64,000 nt of DNA from Burkholderia latens (GCF_902499045.1 NZ_CABVPL010000031.1:1-64000); one strand, 5' to 3'. Numbered from the stretch's first letter, positions 17,275 through 31,687 are shown. Translations and numbers: made by a program. The notes: a model not told the origin generated them from the sequence alone.

Positions 17275-17291
17275 CTACACATGCGTTTGCC

Positions 17292-21064
<3,773 letters not shown>

Positions 21065-21233
21065 AGAGTTCCTTCGTTGAGTAACGGCCTGCAGCGCAGC
21101 AGCCTCGCAGCGCCCCGCCGGCCGGGCTCCGAGCCGGCCGCCGCCGGGGCGGTCAAACCTGTATTGTGCCTCAAAACCGAACCGCCCCCCTTAAATTGGG
21201 GCGGAGGCCGAATTATCAAGCGCGCCCGCGCGC

Positions 21234-22811
21234 TCAGCCCTTCAGCGTCTGTTCCAGCACGTGCAGCTCGTGGTTGAGCTGCGCGTCCTTGCTGCGTTCG
21301 TCGGCGATCTTGCGCACCGCGTGCAGCACGGTCGTGTGATCGCGCCCGCCGAACAGCTCGCCGATTTCCGGCAGGCTCTTCTGCGTGAGTTCCTTCGCCA
21401 GATACATCGCAATCTGCCGCGGCCGCGCGATGTTCGCGGGACGCTTCTTCGAGTACATGTCCGCGACCTTGATGTTGTAGAAGTCGGCGACGGTCTTCTG
21501 GATGTTCTCGACCGAAATCTGCCGGTTCTGCACGGTCAGCAGGTCCTTCAGCGCTTCCTTGGTCAGCTCGATCGAGATCTCGCGGCCGTGGAACTTCGAA
21601 TACGCGAGGATCTTGCGCAGCGCGCCTTCGAGCTCGCGCACGTTCGAGCGCAGGTGCTTCGCGACGAAGAACGCGACGTCCTCCGACAGGTTCACGCCCT
21701 CCGACTGCGCCTTGCGCATCAGGATCGCGACGCGCATTTCCAGCTCGGGCGGCTCGATCGCGACGGTCAGGCCCGAGTCGAAGCGCGAGATCAGGCGATC
21801 GTCGATGCCGGAGATCTCCTTCGGATACGTGTCGCTGGTGATGATCACCTGCGCCTTGTTCGCAACCAGCGCCTCGAACGCGTAGAAGAATTCCTCTTGC
21901 GTGCGCGACTTGCCGGAGAAGAACTGGATATCGTCGATCAGCAGCAGGTCGAGCGAATGGTAGTAGCGCTTGAAGTCGTCGAACGCCTTGCGCTGGTATG
22001 CCTTCACCACGTCGGACACGTATTGCTCGGCGTGGATGTAGCGGATCCGCGCGCCGGCCTTGTCGAGCAGCAACTGGTTGCCGATCGCGTGGATCAGGTG
22101 GGTCTTGCCGAGGCCGACGCCGCCGTACAGGAACAGCGGGTTGTACGAGATGCCGGGATTGTCCGCGACCTGGATCGCGGCGGCGCGCGCGAGCTGGTTC
22201 GCTTTACCGGTCACGAAGTTGTCGAACGTGAGCACCGGGTTCAGCTTCGAACGTTCGTACATCGAATCGGCTTCGCCGCCGTTCGCCGGTGCCGCACCGG
22301 GGCCCGGGCGCCACGTGCGGCGGCCGGCCGCCGCTTCGTGCGCGGGCAGGCTCGGCAGGTCGATGTCGGCGTCGTCGGCGTTCAAATGGTGCGCGGCGGC
22401 GGCCGACGGCGTCATCGGCACGTCGGCCGGCGCGGCGGGCGCAGCGGAAGCATTCGCGGTCAGGTTGGCGGCGATCGCGGCGACCGTCGCGGCCGGGCCG
22501 CTCGGGGCCAGCGGCGCACGCGCGGCGGCCGGTGCGGCGCCTGCGGGCGCGCTGCGCATGCCGGCCTTCGGATCAAGGACGAACTGGACTTCGATCGGCG
22601 TGTTCCAGAATTCCCGGGCCAGATCGGAGATGCGGCCCGAAAACTGGCTCTTGACCCAGTCCAGCTTGAAGCGGTTCGGCGCGGCGATGGACAGCGTGTT
22701 CGCCGACGCATCGAAGGCCACCGGGGCCAAGGGTTTGATCCACGTCACGTACTGCTGGGGCGTCAGCTCGCGCTCCAGCAGTGCGGAACAGTGTTGCCAG
22801 AAATCGTTCAT
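21234..22811 (-). CDS. dnaA: Chromosomal replication initiator DnaA
   Basis: In this 525-aa protein domain I ([20 protein letters not shown]) interacts with helicase, and a long Ala/Pro-rich linker (domain II, residues ~90-180) is typical for Burkholderia. The AAA+ domain III has Walker [16 protein letters not shown] and Walker [11 protein letters not shown]. Domain IV binds DnaA boxes ([23 protein letters not shown]). The start is ATG 22811; the frame remains open 37 codons further upstream, but the family start is MNDFWQH. It is divergent from rpmH across the presumed origin region. Confidence 0.98.
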   Translation of the reverse strand: MNDFWQHCSALLERELTPQQYVTWIKPLAPVAFDASANTLSIAAPNRFKLDWVKSQFSGRISDLAREFWNTPIEVQFVLDPKAGMRSAPAGAAPAAARAPLAPSGPAATVAAIAANLTANASAAPAAPADVPMTPSAAAAHHLNADDADIDLPSLPAHEAAAGRRTWRPGPGAAPANGGEADSMYERSKLNPVLTFDNFVTGKANQLARAAAIQVADNPGISYNPLFLYGGVGLGKTHLIHAIGNQLLLDKAGARIRYIHAEQYVSDVVKAYQRKAFDDFKRYYHSLDLLLIDDIQFFSGKSRTQEEFFYAFEALVANKAQVIITSDTYPKEISGIDDRLISRFDSGLTVAIEPPELEMRVAILMRKAQSEGVNLSEDVAFFVAKHLRSNVRELEGALRKILAYSKFHGREISIELTKEALKDLLTVQNRQISVENIQKTVADFYNIKVADMYSKKRPANIARPRQIAMYLAKELTQKSLPEIGELFGGRDHTTVLHAVRKIADERSKDAQLNHELHVLEQTLKG

Positions 22812-23232
22812 CAAGTAGCTGTCGTTTTTTGCGTGCACAGCGCGGCTCGCCGGCGCCCTTGTCGCGGTTGCGCAACAAGGCCCGAAGCGGTCGTGCGAGC
22901 GTGCCTCGGACGCCTGCGTCACAGTCTTGCATAGGCAGGCGGGCGCCGAAGCGGCGTGCGGGATTCTTGGAGATAAGGCGAGATTCTAACGCCAAACGCG
23001 GCCACAGCGGGACTTATCCACAGGCTGTGATGGTGGGTCGCGGGGCCGGATCGGAGCGGGCCGGCACAGGCGGACGACTCGTAAAGTATTGACCGTCAAG
23101 AGAAAAACGGTTTAAATAGCGGGTTCCGCGAAAACCAATCCTGTATTCCCGGCGATTGCGTTCGCCCGAATGCCTCCGGTTAAGGGCACGCGGTCCCCTG
23201 AATTTCGACATTCTCGAACAAGTGAGAACATC
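22812..23232. other. dnaA-rpmH intergenic region, candidate origin element
   Basis: This 421-bp region is where leftward and rightward core genes diverge. It contains a perfect DnaA box (TTATCCACA at 23014-23022) and a moderately AT-rich stretch about 23095-23120. I see only one perfect box, so this may be only part of oriC or a DnaA autoregulatory site, with weaker boxes that I cannot score by eye. The dnaA and rpmH promoters must also be here. Confidence 0.5.
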
Positions 23233-23367
23233 ATGAAACGTACTTACCAACCGTCCGTGACGCGCCGCAAGCGCACCCATGGCTTCCGTGTCCGCATGAA
23301 GACGGCAGGTGGCCGCAAGGTCATCAACGCTCGCCGCGCGAAGGGCCGCAAGCGCCTCGCTATCTAA
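23233..23367 (+). CDS. rpmH: 50S ribosomal protein L34
   Basis: The 44-aa, very basic protein ([18 protein letters not shown] through KRLAI) matches L34 over its whole length. It is a structural protein of the large subunit. It is followed after 6 bp by rnpA, the conserved rpmH-rnpA operon, and diverges from dnaA. Confidence 0.98.
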
Positions 23368-23373
23368 GGCAGG

Positions 23374-23844
23374 TTGCGCGCTGTGTCCGCCGTCCGCAGT
23401 CCTGCGGAAGGTGCCGTCGAGCCGGGTGCGAATCCGTCGCAGACGAAAGCCGCCTTCCCGAAAGCTGCGCGACTTCTGAAAACGGATGAATTTTCATCCG
23501 TTTTTCGTTTGCGCCCCTGGCGGCGCTCCGCGCACTTCGTGATCTACGGCAAGCCGACCGGCCAGCCTGCCCGTCTGGGGCTCGTCATCGGCAAGAAGTA
23601 TGCGCCGCGTGCAGTCACCCGTAACCTCGTGAAGCGGCTGGCGCGCGATGCGTTTCGCCTGCGCCGCGCCGAATTCGCCGGCTACGACCTGCTGCTGCGG
23701 CAGCACACGCGCTTCGACAAGAAAGCGCTGCCGAGCGCGGCTTCCGCCCCGCTCGCGGCGATGTGCGCGGCCGAAATCCGCGAGCTGCTCGACAGGGCGG
23801 CCCGGGAAATCGCGCGCCGGGCGTCGAAGCCCGCGTCCGAGTGA
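23374..23844 (+). CDS. rnpA: Ribonuclease P protein component
   Basis: This basic 156-aa protein helps RNase P RNA mature the 5' ends of tRNAs. The family core starts at [17 protein letters not shown], with the substrate-binding RN motif region in [13 protein letters not shown] ([10 protein letters not shown]). The TTG start at 23374 lies 6 bp after rpmH with AGG directly in front; a GTG at 23383 is an alternative. The ~28 residues before the conserved core are uncertain and may be partly untranslated. Confidence 0.95.
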   Translation: MRAVSAVRSPAEGAVEPGANPSQTKAAFPKAARLLKTDEFSSVFRLRPWRRSAHFVIYGKPTGQPARLGLVIGKKYAPRAVTRNLVKRLARDAFRLRRAEFAGYDLLLRQHTRFDKKALPSAASAPLAAMCAAEIRELLDRAAREIARRASKPASE

Positions 23845-23919
23845 CGCATCCGTGCCCGGTGCGGCGTGCGCGCCCGCCCGGCCGGTTTTGACGCGGCGTC
23901 GAACGGCGCCGCCCAAGGT

Positions 23920-24186
23920 ATGAAAACGGTATTGATCGCGTTGCTGCGCTTCTACAAGGTTGCCGTGAGCCCGATGCTCGGCAACCGTTGCCGTTTTTAT
24001 CCTTCCTGTTCGGATTACGCGCGCGAGGCAATCCAGTATCATGGCGCCGCGCGCGGCACGTATCTCGCCGTCAGGCGCGTGTGCCGATGCCACCCGTTTT
24101 CCGCGGGCGGCATCGACCTCGTCCCGCCGCCCAACTCCGACACTCGCGCTCGCGGCGAAGCCGACGCGCGGTCCCATCGACTCTGA
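23920..24186 (+). CDS. yidD: Membrane protein insertion efficiency factor YidD
   Basis: The 88-aa small protein has the family pattern: an amphipathic N-terminal helix ([17 protein letters not shown]), then FYPSCSDYA and a [12 protein letters not shown] segment rich in cysteines. It aids insertion of membrane proteins together with YidC. It lies in rnpA-yidD-yidC order, and the ATG follows AAGG. Confidence 0.95.
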   Translation: MKTVLIALLRFYKVAVSPMLGNRCRFYPSCSDYAREAIQYHGAARGTYLAVRRVCRCHPFSAGGIDLVPPPNSDTRARGEADARSHRL

Positions 24187-24194
24187 GACAACGC

Positions 24195-25853
24195 ATGGAT
24201 ATCAAACGCACCGTCCTATGGGTGATCTTCTTCATGTCAGCTGTCATGCTGTACGACAACTGGCAGCGCGACCATGGACGCCCGTCGATGTTCTTCCCGA
24301 GCGCCACGCACACGGCTCCGGCCGCGGCCGGCGGCGCATCGGGCACGGGCGCGACGACGACCGCCGGTGACGCACCGGCCGCCGCGGCAGGCGCCGCACC
24401 GTCGACGACGGCACCAGCCGCGCAGGCGCAGCTCGTGAAGTTTTCGACCGACGTGTACGACGGCGAAATCGACACGCGCGGCGGCACGCTCGCGAAGCTG
24501 ACGCTGAAGAAGCAGGGCGACGGCAAGCAGCCCGATCTCTACATCACGCTGTTCGACCACACGGCCGGCCATACGTATCTCGCACGCACGGGCCTGCTCG
24601 GCGGCGACTTCCCGAACCACAACGACGTCTACACGCAGGTCAATGCGGGCCCGACGTCGCTGACGGGCGACCAGAACACGCTGAAGCTGTCGTTCGAATC
24701 GCCGGTGAAGGGCGGCGTGAAGGTGATCAAGACCTACACGTTCACGCGCGGCAGCTACGTGATCGGTGTCGACACGAAGATCGACAACGTCGGCGCCGCA
24801 CCGGTCACGCCGACGGTCTACATGGAGCTGGTGCGCGACAACACGGCCGTCGAAACGCCGATGTTCTCGCATACGTTCCTCGGGCCGGCGGTCTATACGG
24901 ACGCGAAGCACTTCCAGAAGATCGACTTCAGCGACCTCGACAAGAACAAGGCGAACTTCGAGAAGACGGCCGACAACGGCTGGGTCGCGATGGTCCAGCA
25001 CTATTTCGCGTCGGCATGGATTCCGCAGCAGGGCGCAAAGCGCGACATCTACGCTGAAAAGATCGATCCGGCGCTGTACCGCGTCGGCGTGAAGCAGCCG
25101 GTCGCCGCGATCGCACCGGGCCAGTCGGTCGACGTGCAGGCACGCCTGTTCGCCGGTCCGGAAGAAGAGCGCATGCTCGAAGGCATCGCGCCGGGCCTCG
25201 AGCTCGTGAAGGACTACGGCTGGGTGACGATCATCGCGAAGCCGCTGTTCTGGCTGCTCGAGAAGATCCACGGCGTGGTCGGCAACTGGGGCTGGGCGAT
25301 CGTGCTGCTGACGGTGCTGATCAAGGCCGTGTTCTTCCCGCTGTCGGCGGCAAGCTACAAGTCGATGGCGCGCATGAAGGAAATCACGCCGCGCATGCAG
25401 GCGCTGCGCGAACGCTTCAAGAGCGATCCGCAGAAGATGAACGCCGCGCTGATGGAGCTGTACAAGACCGAGAAGGTCAATCCGTTCGGCGGCTGCCTGC
25501 CGGTCGTGATCCAGATCCCGGTGTTCATCTCGCTGTACTGGGTGCTGCTCGCGTCGGTCGAAATGCGCGGTGCGCCGTGGATTCTGTGGATCCACGACCT
25601 GTCGCAGCGCGACCCGTTCTTCATCCTGCCGGTGCTGATGGCCGTGTCGATGTTCGTGCAGACGAGCCTGAACCCGACGCCGCCGGACCCGGTCCAGGCG
25701 AAGATGATGAAGTTCATGCCGATCGCGTTCTCGGTGATGTTCTTCTTCTTCCCGGCCGGTCTCGTGCTGTACTACGTCGTGAACAACGTGCTGTCGATCG
25801 CGCAGCAGTACTACATCACGCGCAAGCTCGGCGGCGTGAAGAAGCCCGCCTGA
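24195..25853 (+). CDS. yidC: Membrane protein insertase YidC
   Basis: This 552-aa inner-membrane insertase begins with an N-terminal anchor ([19 protein letters not shown]). A long periplasmic beta domain carries an Ala/Thr-rich linker (~35-80), followed by the conserved C-terminal membrane core: the [19 protein letters not shown] segment, the cytoplasmic [11 protein letters not shown] loop, and the hairpin with [16 protein letters not shown]. It works with Sec or alone. It starts 8 bp after yidD and ends before a strong terminator. Confidence 0.98.
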   Translation: MDIKRTVLWVIFFMSAVMLYDNWQRDHGRPSMFFPSATHTAPAAAGGASGTGATTTAGDAPAAAAGAAPSTTAPAAQAQLVKFSTDVYDGEIDTRGGTLAKLTLKKQGDGKQPDLYITLFDHTAGHTYLARTGLLGGDFPNHNDVYTQVNAGPTSLTGDQNTLKLSFESPVKGGVKVIKTYTFTRGSYVIGVDTKIDNVGAAPVTPTVYMELVRDNTAVETPMFSHTFLGPAVYTDAKHFQKIDFSDLDKNKANFEKTADNGWVAMVQHYFASAWIPQQGAKRDIYAEKIDPALYRVGVKQPVAAIAPGQSVDVQARLFAGPEEERMLEGIAPGLELVKDYGWVTIIAKPLFWLLEKIHGVVGNWGWAIVLLTVLIKAVFFPLSAASYKSMARMKEITPRMQALRERFKSDPQKMNAALMELYKTEKVNPFGGCLPVVIQIPVFISLYWVLLASVEMRGAPWILWIHDLSQRDPFFILPVLMAVSMFVQTSLNPTPPDPVQAKMMKFMPIAFSVMFFFFPAGLVLYYVVNNVLSIAQQYYITRKLGGVKKPA

Positions 25854-25896
25854 CGCAGGCCGCGCCCGCGGGCGGCCAGCCGCCCGCGATGCACGC

Positions 25897-25931
25897 AAAA
25901 AAGCCGCATGGTGCGATCCATGCGGCTTTTT
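25897..25931. terminator. Bidirectional terminator between yidC and a convergent regulator
   Basis: A 13-bp inverted repeat (AAAAGCCGCATGG / CCATGCGGCTTTT) with a 6-nt loop is flanked by A and T runs. It can stop transcription from both yidC and the leftward HTH gene. Confidence 0.9.
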
Positions 25932-25994
25932 CGTTTCTGGCGGCCGGCGCGGCGGCGACGGTGTACATGCGTGCGTTCGTTCGACCGCCGCCGT

Positions 25995-26432
25995 TCAGGC
26001 CTTCTTCGCGTCGATTTTCGGTTCGACGTTGTAGAACTGCTCGATCAGCTCCTGCACCAGGTAACGCTGATGCGGCGGCAGCGCCTCGATCTTCGACGCA
26101 AGTTCGATCGTTTCCGGTGTCGGCGGATAGCGCTCGTCGCGCGGAAGCGGCTGCGGCGTCGGATGTTCGATCACGCTCGGCGACGGGCCGTAGTGCAGCC
26201 AGTGCAGTTCGACGCGCAACCAGCTGGCGAGCGTTTCGAGTTTGTCCGGCGTCGGAATCGTTCGGCCGGTCAGCCATTTGTGCGCGGTTTGCGGCGAAAC
26301 CGGCTGCGCACCGCGGTGACGCAGATTGAACCGGTTCGCGAGCTCCGTCGCACCGGTGATCTTGTCCGGGCTGCGCCGCAAGGCGAATTTCAGGCGTTCG
26401 GAGAACGCCGCTTTTTCTTCGGGTGTCGGCAT
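25995..26432 (-). CDS. Phage-repressor-like HTH transcriptional regulator
   Basis: This 145-aa protein has a helix-turn-helix region at ~25-75 (ATELANRF, then SPQTAHKWLTGRTIPTPDKL), as in bacteriophage-type repressors that read the host helix as QTAHKWLTG. The C-terminal ~60 residues are Pro-rich then helical, with no peptidase motif. The start is ATG 26432 (MPTPEEKAAF); the open frame upstream of it looks untranslated. Its targets are unknown. It converges on yidC at the shared terminator. Confidence 0.8.
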   Translation of the reverse strand: MPTPEEKAAFSERLKFALRRSPDKITGATELANRFNLRHRGAQPVSPQTAHKWLTGRTIPTPDKLETLASWLRVELHWLHYGPSPSVIEHPTPQPLPRDERYPPTPETIELASKIEALPPHQRYLVQELIEQFYNVEPKIDAKKA

Positions 26433-26769
26433 GGGGGTGATTGTGCAATTCCACAACTGCGTATCAGACAACCGAATAAGATAAAGATAGCGTATTCGGA
26501 CGAATCCCAACCTGGCCGTGGGCAGAAGGTGGAATGAGGGCCGCGGCGTCAACCCGTTCCAACAGGCATACTCGTCCGAAATAGGCACGCATGGGTCGCA
26601 CCAGGGTAATACTCGACTTAGCTCCGTCGGGATAAATTCGGGCGAGTTCGAAACCGACGGGGCGCCCGGTGGCGTGCGGGCCGGCGCGCTACAATGCCGG
26701 CGTTCCGATGCCCGCGGTGTTGTGTGGGCGCGCCATTCATCGACCGACCACCCGATTCACCCGATTCCC

Positions 26770-28164
26770 ATGCTCGCTACCGATTCCGATCCGATCGTCG
26801 CCATTGCCACCGCTGCCGGCCGGGGCGGCATCGGCGTCGTCCGCGTGTCGTTCGGGCGCGGCGGCGAGGCGGCCGCGTTGCGGCTGATCGACGCGTTGTG
26901 CGGGCAGCGGCTTGCGCCGCGCCATGCGAGCTATGTGCCGTTTCTCGACGCGCACGGTGCGCCGCTCGACCGCGGAATCGCGCTGTATTTCCCCGCACCG
27001 CACTCGTACACCGGCGAGCACGTGCTCGAGCTGCAGGGGCATGGCGGGCCGATCGTGATGCAGCTGCTGCTGCAGCGCTGCCTGGACGCGGGGCGCGCGT
27101 TCGGGCTGCGGCTCGCGGAACCCGGCGAGTTCACGCGGCGCGCGTTCCTCAACGACAAGCTGGACCTCGCGCAGGCCGAGGCGGTGGCCGATCTGATCGA
27201 GGCGAGCACCGAGGCGGCGGCGCGCTCGGCCGGGCGCTCGCTCGACGGCGCGTTCTCGCGGCAGATCCACGCGCTCGTCGAGGACGTGATCACGCTGCGG
27301 ATGCTGGTCGAGGCGACGCTCGATTTCCCCGAAGAGGAGATCGACTTCCTGGAGGCGGCCGACGCGCGCGGCAAGCTCGCGAGGATTCGCGAACAGCTCG
27401 CGCACGTGCTCGGCGACGCGCGGCAGGGCGCGTTGCTGCGCGAAGGGTTGTCGGTCGTGCTCGCGGGACAGCCGAACGTCGGCAAGTCGTCGCTGCTGAA
27501 TGCGCTCGCCGGCGCGGAGCTGGCGATCGTCACGCCGATCGCAGGCACGACGCGCGACAAGGTCGCGCAGACCATCCAGGTCGAAGGGATTCCGCTGCAC
27601 ATCATCGACACGGCCGGGCTGCGCGAGACGGACGACGAAGTCGAGCGGATCGGGATTGCACGTACGTGGAGCGAGATCGAGCGTGCGGACGTCGTGCTGC
27701 ATCTGCTCGATTCGCGCACGGGGATGACGGCGGACGACACGACGATCGCGGCGCGGTTTCCGGCCGGCGTGCCGGTGGTGCGCGTGTTGAACAAGACGGA
27801 CCTGACCGGTGTGCCGGCTTGCGTCGAGCATCCGGCGGCCGAAGGTGATCTGACGGAAGTGCATCTGTCGGCGAAGCGCGGCGACGGGATCGACATGCTG
27901 CGCGCGGAACTGCTGCGGATCGCGGGGTGGCAGGCGGGGGCAGAGGGCGTTTATCTCGCGCGCGAGCGGCATTTGATTGCATTGCGCGCGGCGCAGGCGC
28001 ATCTGGCGCAGGCGGCCGATCATGCGGAGCAACGCGCGCAGTCGCTCGATCTGTTTGCGGAGGAGCTGCGGCTCGCGCAGGAGCAGCTCAATGCGATTAC
28101 CGGGGAGTTCACTTCCGACGATCTGCTGGGGGTGATTTTCAGCAGGTTTTGTATCGGGAAATAA
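26770..28164 (+). CDS. mnmE: tRNA modification GTPase MnmE (TrmE)
   Basis: The 464-aa GTPase, with MnmG, makes the 5-carboxymethylaminomethyl modification of wobble uridine. It has an N-terminal tetrahydrofolate-binding domain ([15 protein letters not shown]), a helical domain with an embedded G domain ([36 protein letters not shown]), and the C-terminal FCIGK with its essential cysteine. The ATG at 26770 begins [15 protein letters not shown]. It closes the classical rpmH-rnpA-yidD-yidC-mnmE run, interrupted only by the HTH gene. Confidence 0.98.
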   Translation: MLATDSDPIVAIATAAGRGGIGVVRVSFGRGGEAAALRLIDALCGQRLAPRHASYVPFLDAHGAPLDRGIALYFPAPHSYTGEHVLELQGHGGPIVMQLLLQRCLDAGRAFGLRLAEPGEFTRRAFLNDKLDLAQAEAVADLIEASTEAAARSAGRSLDGAFSRQIHALVEDVITLRMLVEATLDFPEEEIDFLEAADARGKLARIREQLAHVLGDARQGALLREGLSVVLAGQPNVGKSSLLNALAGAELAIVTPIAGTTRDKVAQTIQVEGIPLHIIDTAGLRETDDEVERIGIARTWSEIERADVVLHLLDSRTGMTADDTTIAARFPAGVPVVRVLNKTDLTGVPACVEHPAAEGDLTEVHLSAKRGDGIDMLRAELLRIAGWQAGAEGVYLARERHLIALRAAQAHLAQAADHAEQRAQSLDLFAEELRLAQEQLNAITGEFTSDDLLGVIFSRFCIGK

Positions 28165-28545
28165 CGCTTGGCGCGGACATCACGACCTCGTTTCCCGGAT
28201 ATTGCTGCCGCGATAGTCCATACCACCCGCGATCCGGTTTTCCCCGACTGTGCTACGCGCAAGCGGCGCATCTGCAATTCACTCATGTCGCCCGGCGCGC
28301 AAATGTCAGGCTCGGCTTCTGCTGTCCGGATTTCTCGGGCCACCGATCAAACGGCTGGCCGTTGCCGCGGGGTTGTCAAAATATTTCCCTCCATTTAATG
28401 TTCTCGCGGAGGCAAATTGTCTGAGGTTATTTCGCGATTTCGTCGCTTCACATTTTGAAGCGATGCGAATGTGTTGCGCGGTCTGAACTCATGCTGTGCC
28501 GGTAGAGCAGTCAATAAACGGACATACCAATAACGGGAGACAGTT
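28165..28545. other. mnmE downstream / secreted-protein upstream region
   Basis: No gene is visible in these 381 bp. A possible promoter for the next gene is TTGTCA (28372-28377), a 16-bp spacer, and TTAATG (28394-28399). GGGAGA at ~28534-28540 is a good ribosome site for the TTG start at 28546. The tract is more AT-rich than its neighbours. Confidence 0.4.
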
Positions 28546-31359
28546 TTGACTACGCGACGGGCATTTATCGGGACGCTCGCCCTTGCTCCTTCGATTCTGG
28601 TTTCACTGCCGGCTGATGCCCGTTCGGGCGGGCTGGACGGGATGTACCTCAACGCGGTCGCCCTTGCGACGCTGGGGCGCGTGGCGACTCCGGGCGAGAA
28701 GGACGAATGGCAACGCACGCTGGACACTGGCGGGAAAGAGGCGCTGCTGCGCGCGGTGCTGATCAACCCGGATTGTTGCCGGTATTGGGTCGCGAATCTC
28801 TACCGGCGCTTGCTCGGGCGGGAACCCGATCGAGGCGGCTGGGAGTCGCTGAGCGAAGTGGCACGCACGAGCGGCATTGATGATGCAACCGTCGCGATTC
28901 TGTCCTCCGAAGAGTATTACCAGGTCCGGTCCGGCGGCAGCAATCGCATGTATGTGACGGCACTCGCGTGCGATCTGCTCGATCGAACGAGCGTGGACGA
29001 CATGGACGCAATCGTCGGCAAGCTAGATGGCGGGGCGAGCCGTGCGGATATCGCTCGCCAACTGCTGCGAAGCCCGGCCGCCGTTTCGGCAAAGGTCGCA
29101 CACGCCGTCGCCGCGTACCTGTCTCGCGCCGCGGTTGCCACGGATGTCGCTCAGTTCGGCAGTGACGGTTCCACGGCACGCGTGATCGCCGCAGTGCTGG
29201 CGAGCGACGCGTTCTATCAGCGAGCGGTACGCACGTCATTCGCCGCTGGCGACGACAGTGCGCGTATCGTCGGCAGCCTGATGGCTGGCGCAGGCATCGA
29301 TGCGCTCGAACCGGCGGTGCGTGAGCGGCTGCAGCGTCGTGCTGAGCAATACATCGGCGGCGACATCGAACTGAATGTCGTCGCGTATGAGTTGCTGACG
29401 GCGACGCGCCTGATGGCGTCGCGATCGTTGCCCCGGCGTGTGAAGCTGGCGGAGCGCGTGGCATCCGTCGGTCGGCGCGATGCATCGAACGCGCATTCGC
29501 TGCCGGCACCCAAGGGCGCACGTGCAATGCGTGCGGGGCCGGGGACGGACAGCCGCACTTCTCGCGCGAAGGCGGCGGCCTATCTGGCATCGACCGAGTG
29601 CCTCGGATGGGATCCGTCCGTTCTGCGCCGAGCGCCGCCGGGTTGGCGCCGCGCGCCGGGCGAACTCAACGTGCCGGTCGACATGCAGGCGCCACCGCCG
29701 AGCTATCGCAGCGACGAGCGCATCGTGTGTACGACATATTTCTACTGGTACGACGTGATCAACGGCGGGGATTATCTGAAGAACCCGGACGGTGCACAGA
29801 ATAGCGGCGACGAGTATGCGTTCGCGGTCACGCCGAGCGACCTGAAGGGGTTGAGCTACACGCTGCCGGCTTGGCACGACGAGCAATTGCGCGATATCGT
29901 CAGCGCCGGCATCGACGTGATCCTCCCGGTGTACTTCGGCTCACCGTTCGCCAGCGCAGATGACCTGACGAAAGCCGAAATCGGTGCGAACCGGCCATCC
30001 CGCTTCAGCGATCCAGGGCTGGTACAGATCGTCGCCGCGTTGAACCGGCGCAAGCAGAGCGGACAGATGGCGCCACGGGTCGGGATGTTCTACGACACCA
30101 CGACGCTGACATCCAACAATGCGAAGTCGTGGCACGTCGATTCGGCAGTGTATGCGGGCAAGGAGTGGTTCTACGAGACGGTTCGGAACTTCTTCTCGAT
30201 CGTGCCGACCGAGCACTGGGCGTGTATCGAAGGGCGGCCGATCATCTACGTGTATCACCCCAGCTTCGCAAAGCGCGTCGGCGAGGATCTCTATCCGTTC
30301 GTGCGCCACCGATTCCAGCTCGAATTTGGCGTGGATCCCTATATCGTCTCGGCCGCCGAAGAGGAGGCGCCACGCGTCACGGATCCGCGCGGTCTCAAGT
30401 CGATCGCGCAGCGTTTCGTGAACGCGTCCTATCTGGATCAGCTTGCCGAACTGATGGGCGGCAACGAGTTCTATGGCCGCGCCGGTCAGTCGACGGCCGG
30501 TTTCGTCAATCGCCTCTACGAAAAGATTCACCGTCGTGCGCCGACGGAGAACGAGTTACGGGCGCTCGAACCGGTCGCGAATGCGCAGGGAAGAGTGGCA
30601 GCGGCGCAATCGCTGCTGGGCACGGCATCTGCGCGCGTGGCGCTCGCGGCTGCCCTTCACGAGCGGCTGATGCCGATCGGACAGTCGTTCGACGCGTTGC
30701 AGACCCAACTCGCGTCGCGCGGGGCGGTCCGCCGCTTCGTGCAGGACGGCGATTACTATGCGCTGCTCGCCGACCTGCTGGCGTCCGACGCGTTCTACCG
30801 ATTCTGCGGTTCGAGCACCGATGCACTGGTCGAAGGGGTATTGCAGCGCGTGCTGTGGCGTTGCACGAATCCACAGTGCCGAACCTGTTCGACCACGTCG
30901 ACCGACGGCGCGATGCGCGACGAACTGCGCGTTCGCCTGAAGAAGCGGGACCGGCGGTACGCGTTGCTTGCGTTCGTGAAGGAGTATCCGACTGCGGAGG
31001 CGCTCGCGTCATATGCGCTGTTCTACTATCTCGGCCGGTTCTATCCCGGCCCGTTCGACAGCACGTTCTACTGGAGCGCGGCGATCTGTCCGACGTTCCG
31101 CGGCGTCGTTTCGATCGGGCCCGGCTACAGCCAGAAGAATCTGTCGTCGCGCCATCCGATTGAAGTACCACGCGAAAAAGGCGCGCTTTACCGACGGAAC
31201 TGGGAGCGTATCCTCGCAATGGACCCTCGGCCGACAATGGTGCACATCGAGACGTGGAACGAGTTTTTCGAGGGCACGGCGATCTGCGACAGCAAGGAGT
31301 ACGGCCGCCAATACATCGAACTCACGGCGGAGTATGCGAGACGGTACAAGGCGGCTTGA
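28546..31359 (+). CDS. Secreted DUF4214 / GH99-WbsX-like protein
   Basis: This 937-aa protein starts with a Tat-like signal (TTRRAFIGTLALAPSILV, then a PADARS cleavage area). DUF4214-like segments follow (LYRRLLGREPDRGGW near residues 85-100 and SSEEYYQVR), and a large enzyme-like domain (~375-650 and ~830-930) has TTYFYWYDV, VILPVYFGSP, IIYVYHPSF and HIETWNEFFEGTAI. Together these resemble GH99/WbsX or DUF5010-type glycoside-acting folds. The WNEFFEGT acidic motif near the C-terminus fits a catalytic or sugar-binding site. The enzyme-like domain appears split by a second helical DUF4214-like insert. The substrate is unknown; cell-surface or biofilm polysaccharide is a guess. The start is TTG with a good ribosome site. 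Confidence 0.6.
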   Translation: MTTRRAFIGTLALAPSILVSLPADARSGGLDGMYLNAVALATLGRVATPGEKDEWQRTLDTGGKEALLRAVLINPDCCRYWVANLYRRLLGREPDRGGWESLSEVARTSGIDDATVAILSSEEYYQVRSGGSNRMYVTALACDLLDRTSVDDMDAIVGKLDGGASRADIARQLLRSPAAVSAKVAHAVAAYLSRAAVATDVAQFGSDGSTARVIAAVLASDAFYQRAVRTSFAAGDDSARIVGSLMAGAGIDALEPAVRERLQRRAEQYIGGDIELNVVAYELLTATRLMASRSLPRRVKLAERVASVGRRDASNAHSLPAPKGARAMRAGPGTDSRTSRAKAAAYLASTECLGWDPSVLRRAPPGWRRAPGELNVPVDMQAPPPSYRSDERIVCTTYFYWYDVINGGDYLKNPDGAQNSGDEYAFAVTPSDLKGLSYTLPAWHDEQLRDIVSAGIDVILPVYFGSPFASADDLTKAEIGANRPSRFSDPGLVQIVAALNRRKQSGQMAPRVGMFYDTTTLTSNNAKSWHVDSAVYAGKEWFYETVRNFFSIVPTEHWACIEGRPIIYVYHPSFAKRVGEDLYPFVRHRFQLEFGVDPYIVSAAEEEAPRVTDPRGLKSIAQRFVNASYLDQLAELMGGNEFYGRAGQSTAGFVNRLYEKIHRRAPTENELRALEPVANAQGRVAAAQSLLGTASARVALAAALHERLMPIGQSFDALQTQLASRGAVRRFVQDGDYYALLADLLASDAFYRFCGSSTDALVEGVLQRVLWRCTNPQCRTCSTTSTDGAMRDELRVRLKKRDRRYALLAFVKEYPTAEALASYALFYYLGRFYPGPFDSTFYWSAAICPTFRGVVSIGPGYSQKNLSSRHPIEVPREKGALYRRNWERILAMDPRPTMVHIETWNEFFEGTAICDSKEYGRQYIELTAEYARRYKAA

Positions 31360-31414
31360 AGAGGCTATCGACATCGTCATCGCGCGACGGGGCGCGGAGG
31401 CGGGAACGACGCCA

Positions 31415-31537
31415 TCAATCCCAATGCCGATGATGATGGTAATACCCGCCACCGTAATACCCGCCCCCGTCCGGCACCACGATACAGCCGCTCAGCAACA
31501 CGGCCACGCCGGCAATTAGCAAAAGGGTTTTCTTCAT
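31415..31537 (-). CDS. 40-aa Gly/Tyr/His-rich lipoprotein
   Basis: This short gene encodes MKKTLLLIAGVAVLLSGC and then a Gly-Gly-Tyr-Tyr repeat and a His-rich tail ending HWD. The lipobox LSGC at residues 15-18 would yield a mature lipoprotein of only ~23 residues. AGGTGA lies 5 nt before the ATG, a strong ribosome site. The GGGYYGGGYYHHH tail suggests a metal-binding or surface role, which is a guess. Small Gly/Tyr-rich lipoproteins are common in Burkholderia envelopes. Confidence 0.65.
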   Translation of the reverse strand: MKKTLLLIAGVAVLLSGCIVVPDGGGYYGGGYYHHHRHWD

Positions 31538-31687
31538 CGCGTTCACCTGCCTGGGTTCAATATGGAACCCAGCATAGCGAGCGCCCTCGACACGGGGTGT
31601 AAGCGATCGTTTCCCTGCGACGCAATCCGTAACGGCGGATTATTCCGGTCACAATGACCGTAACAAGTCGCCAATCCGCAGACGTTT

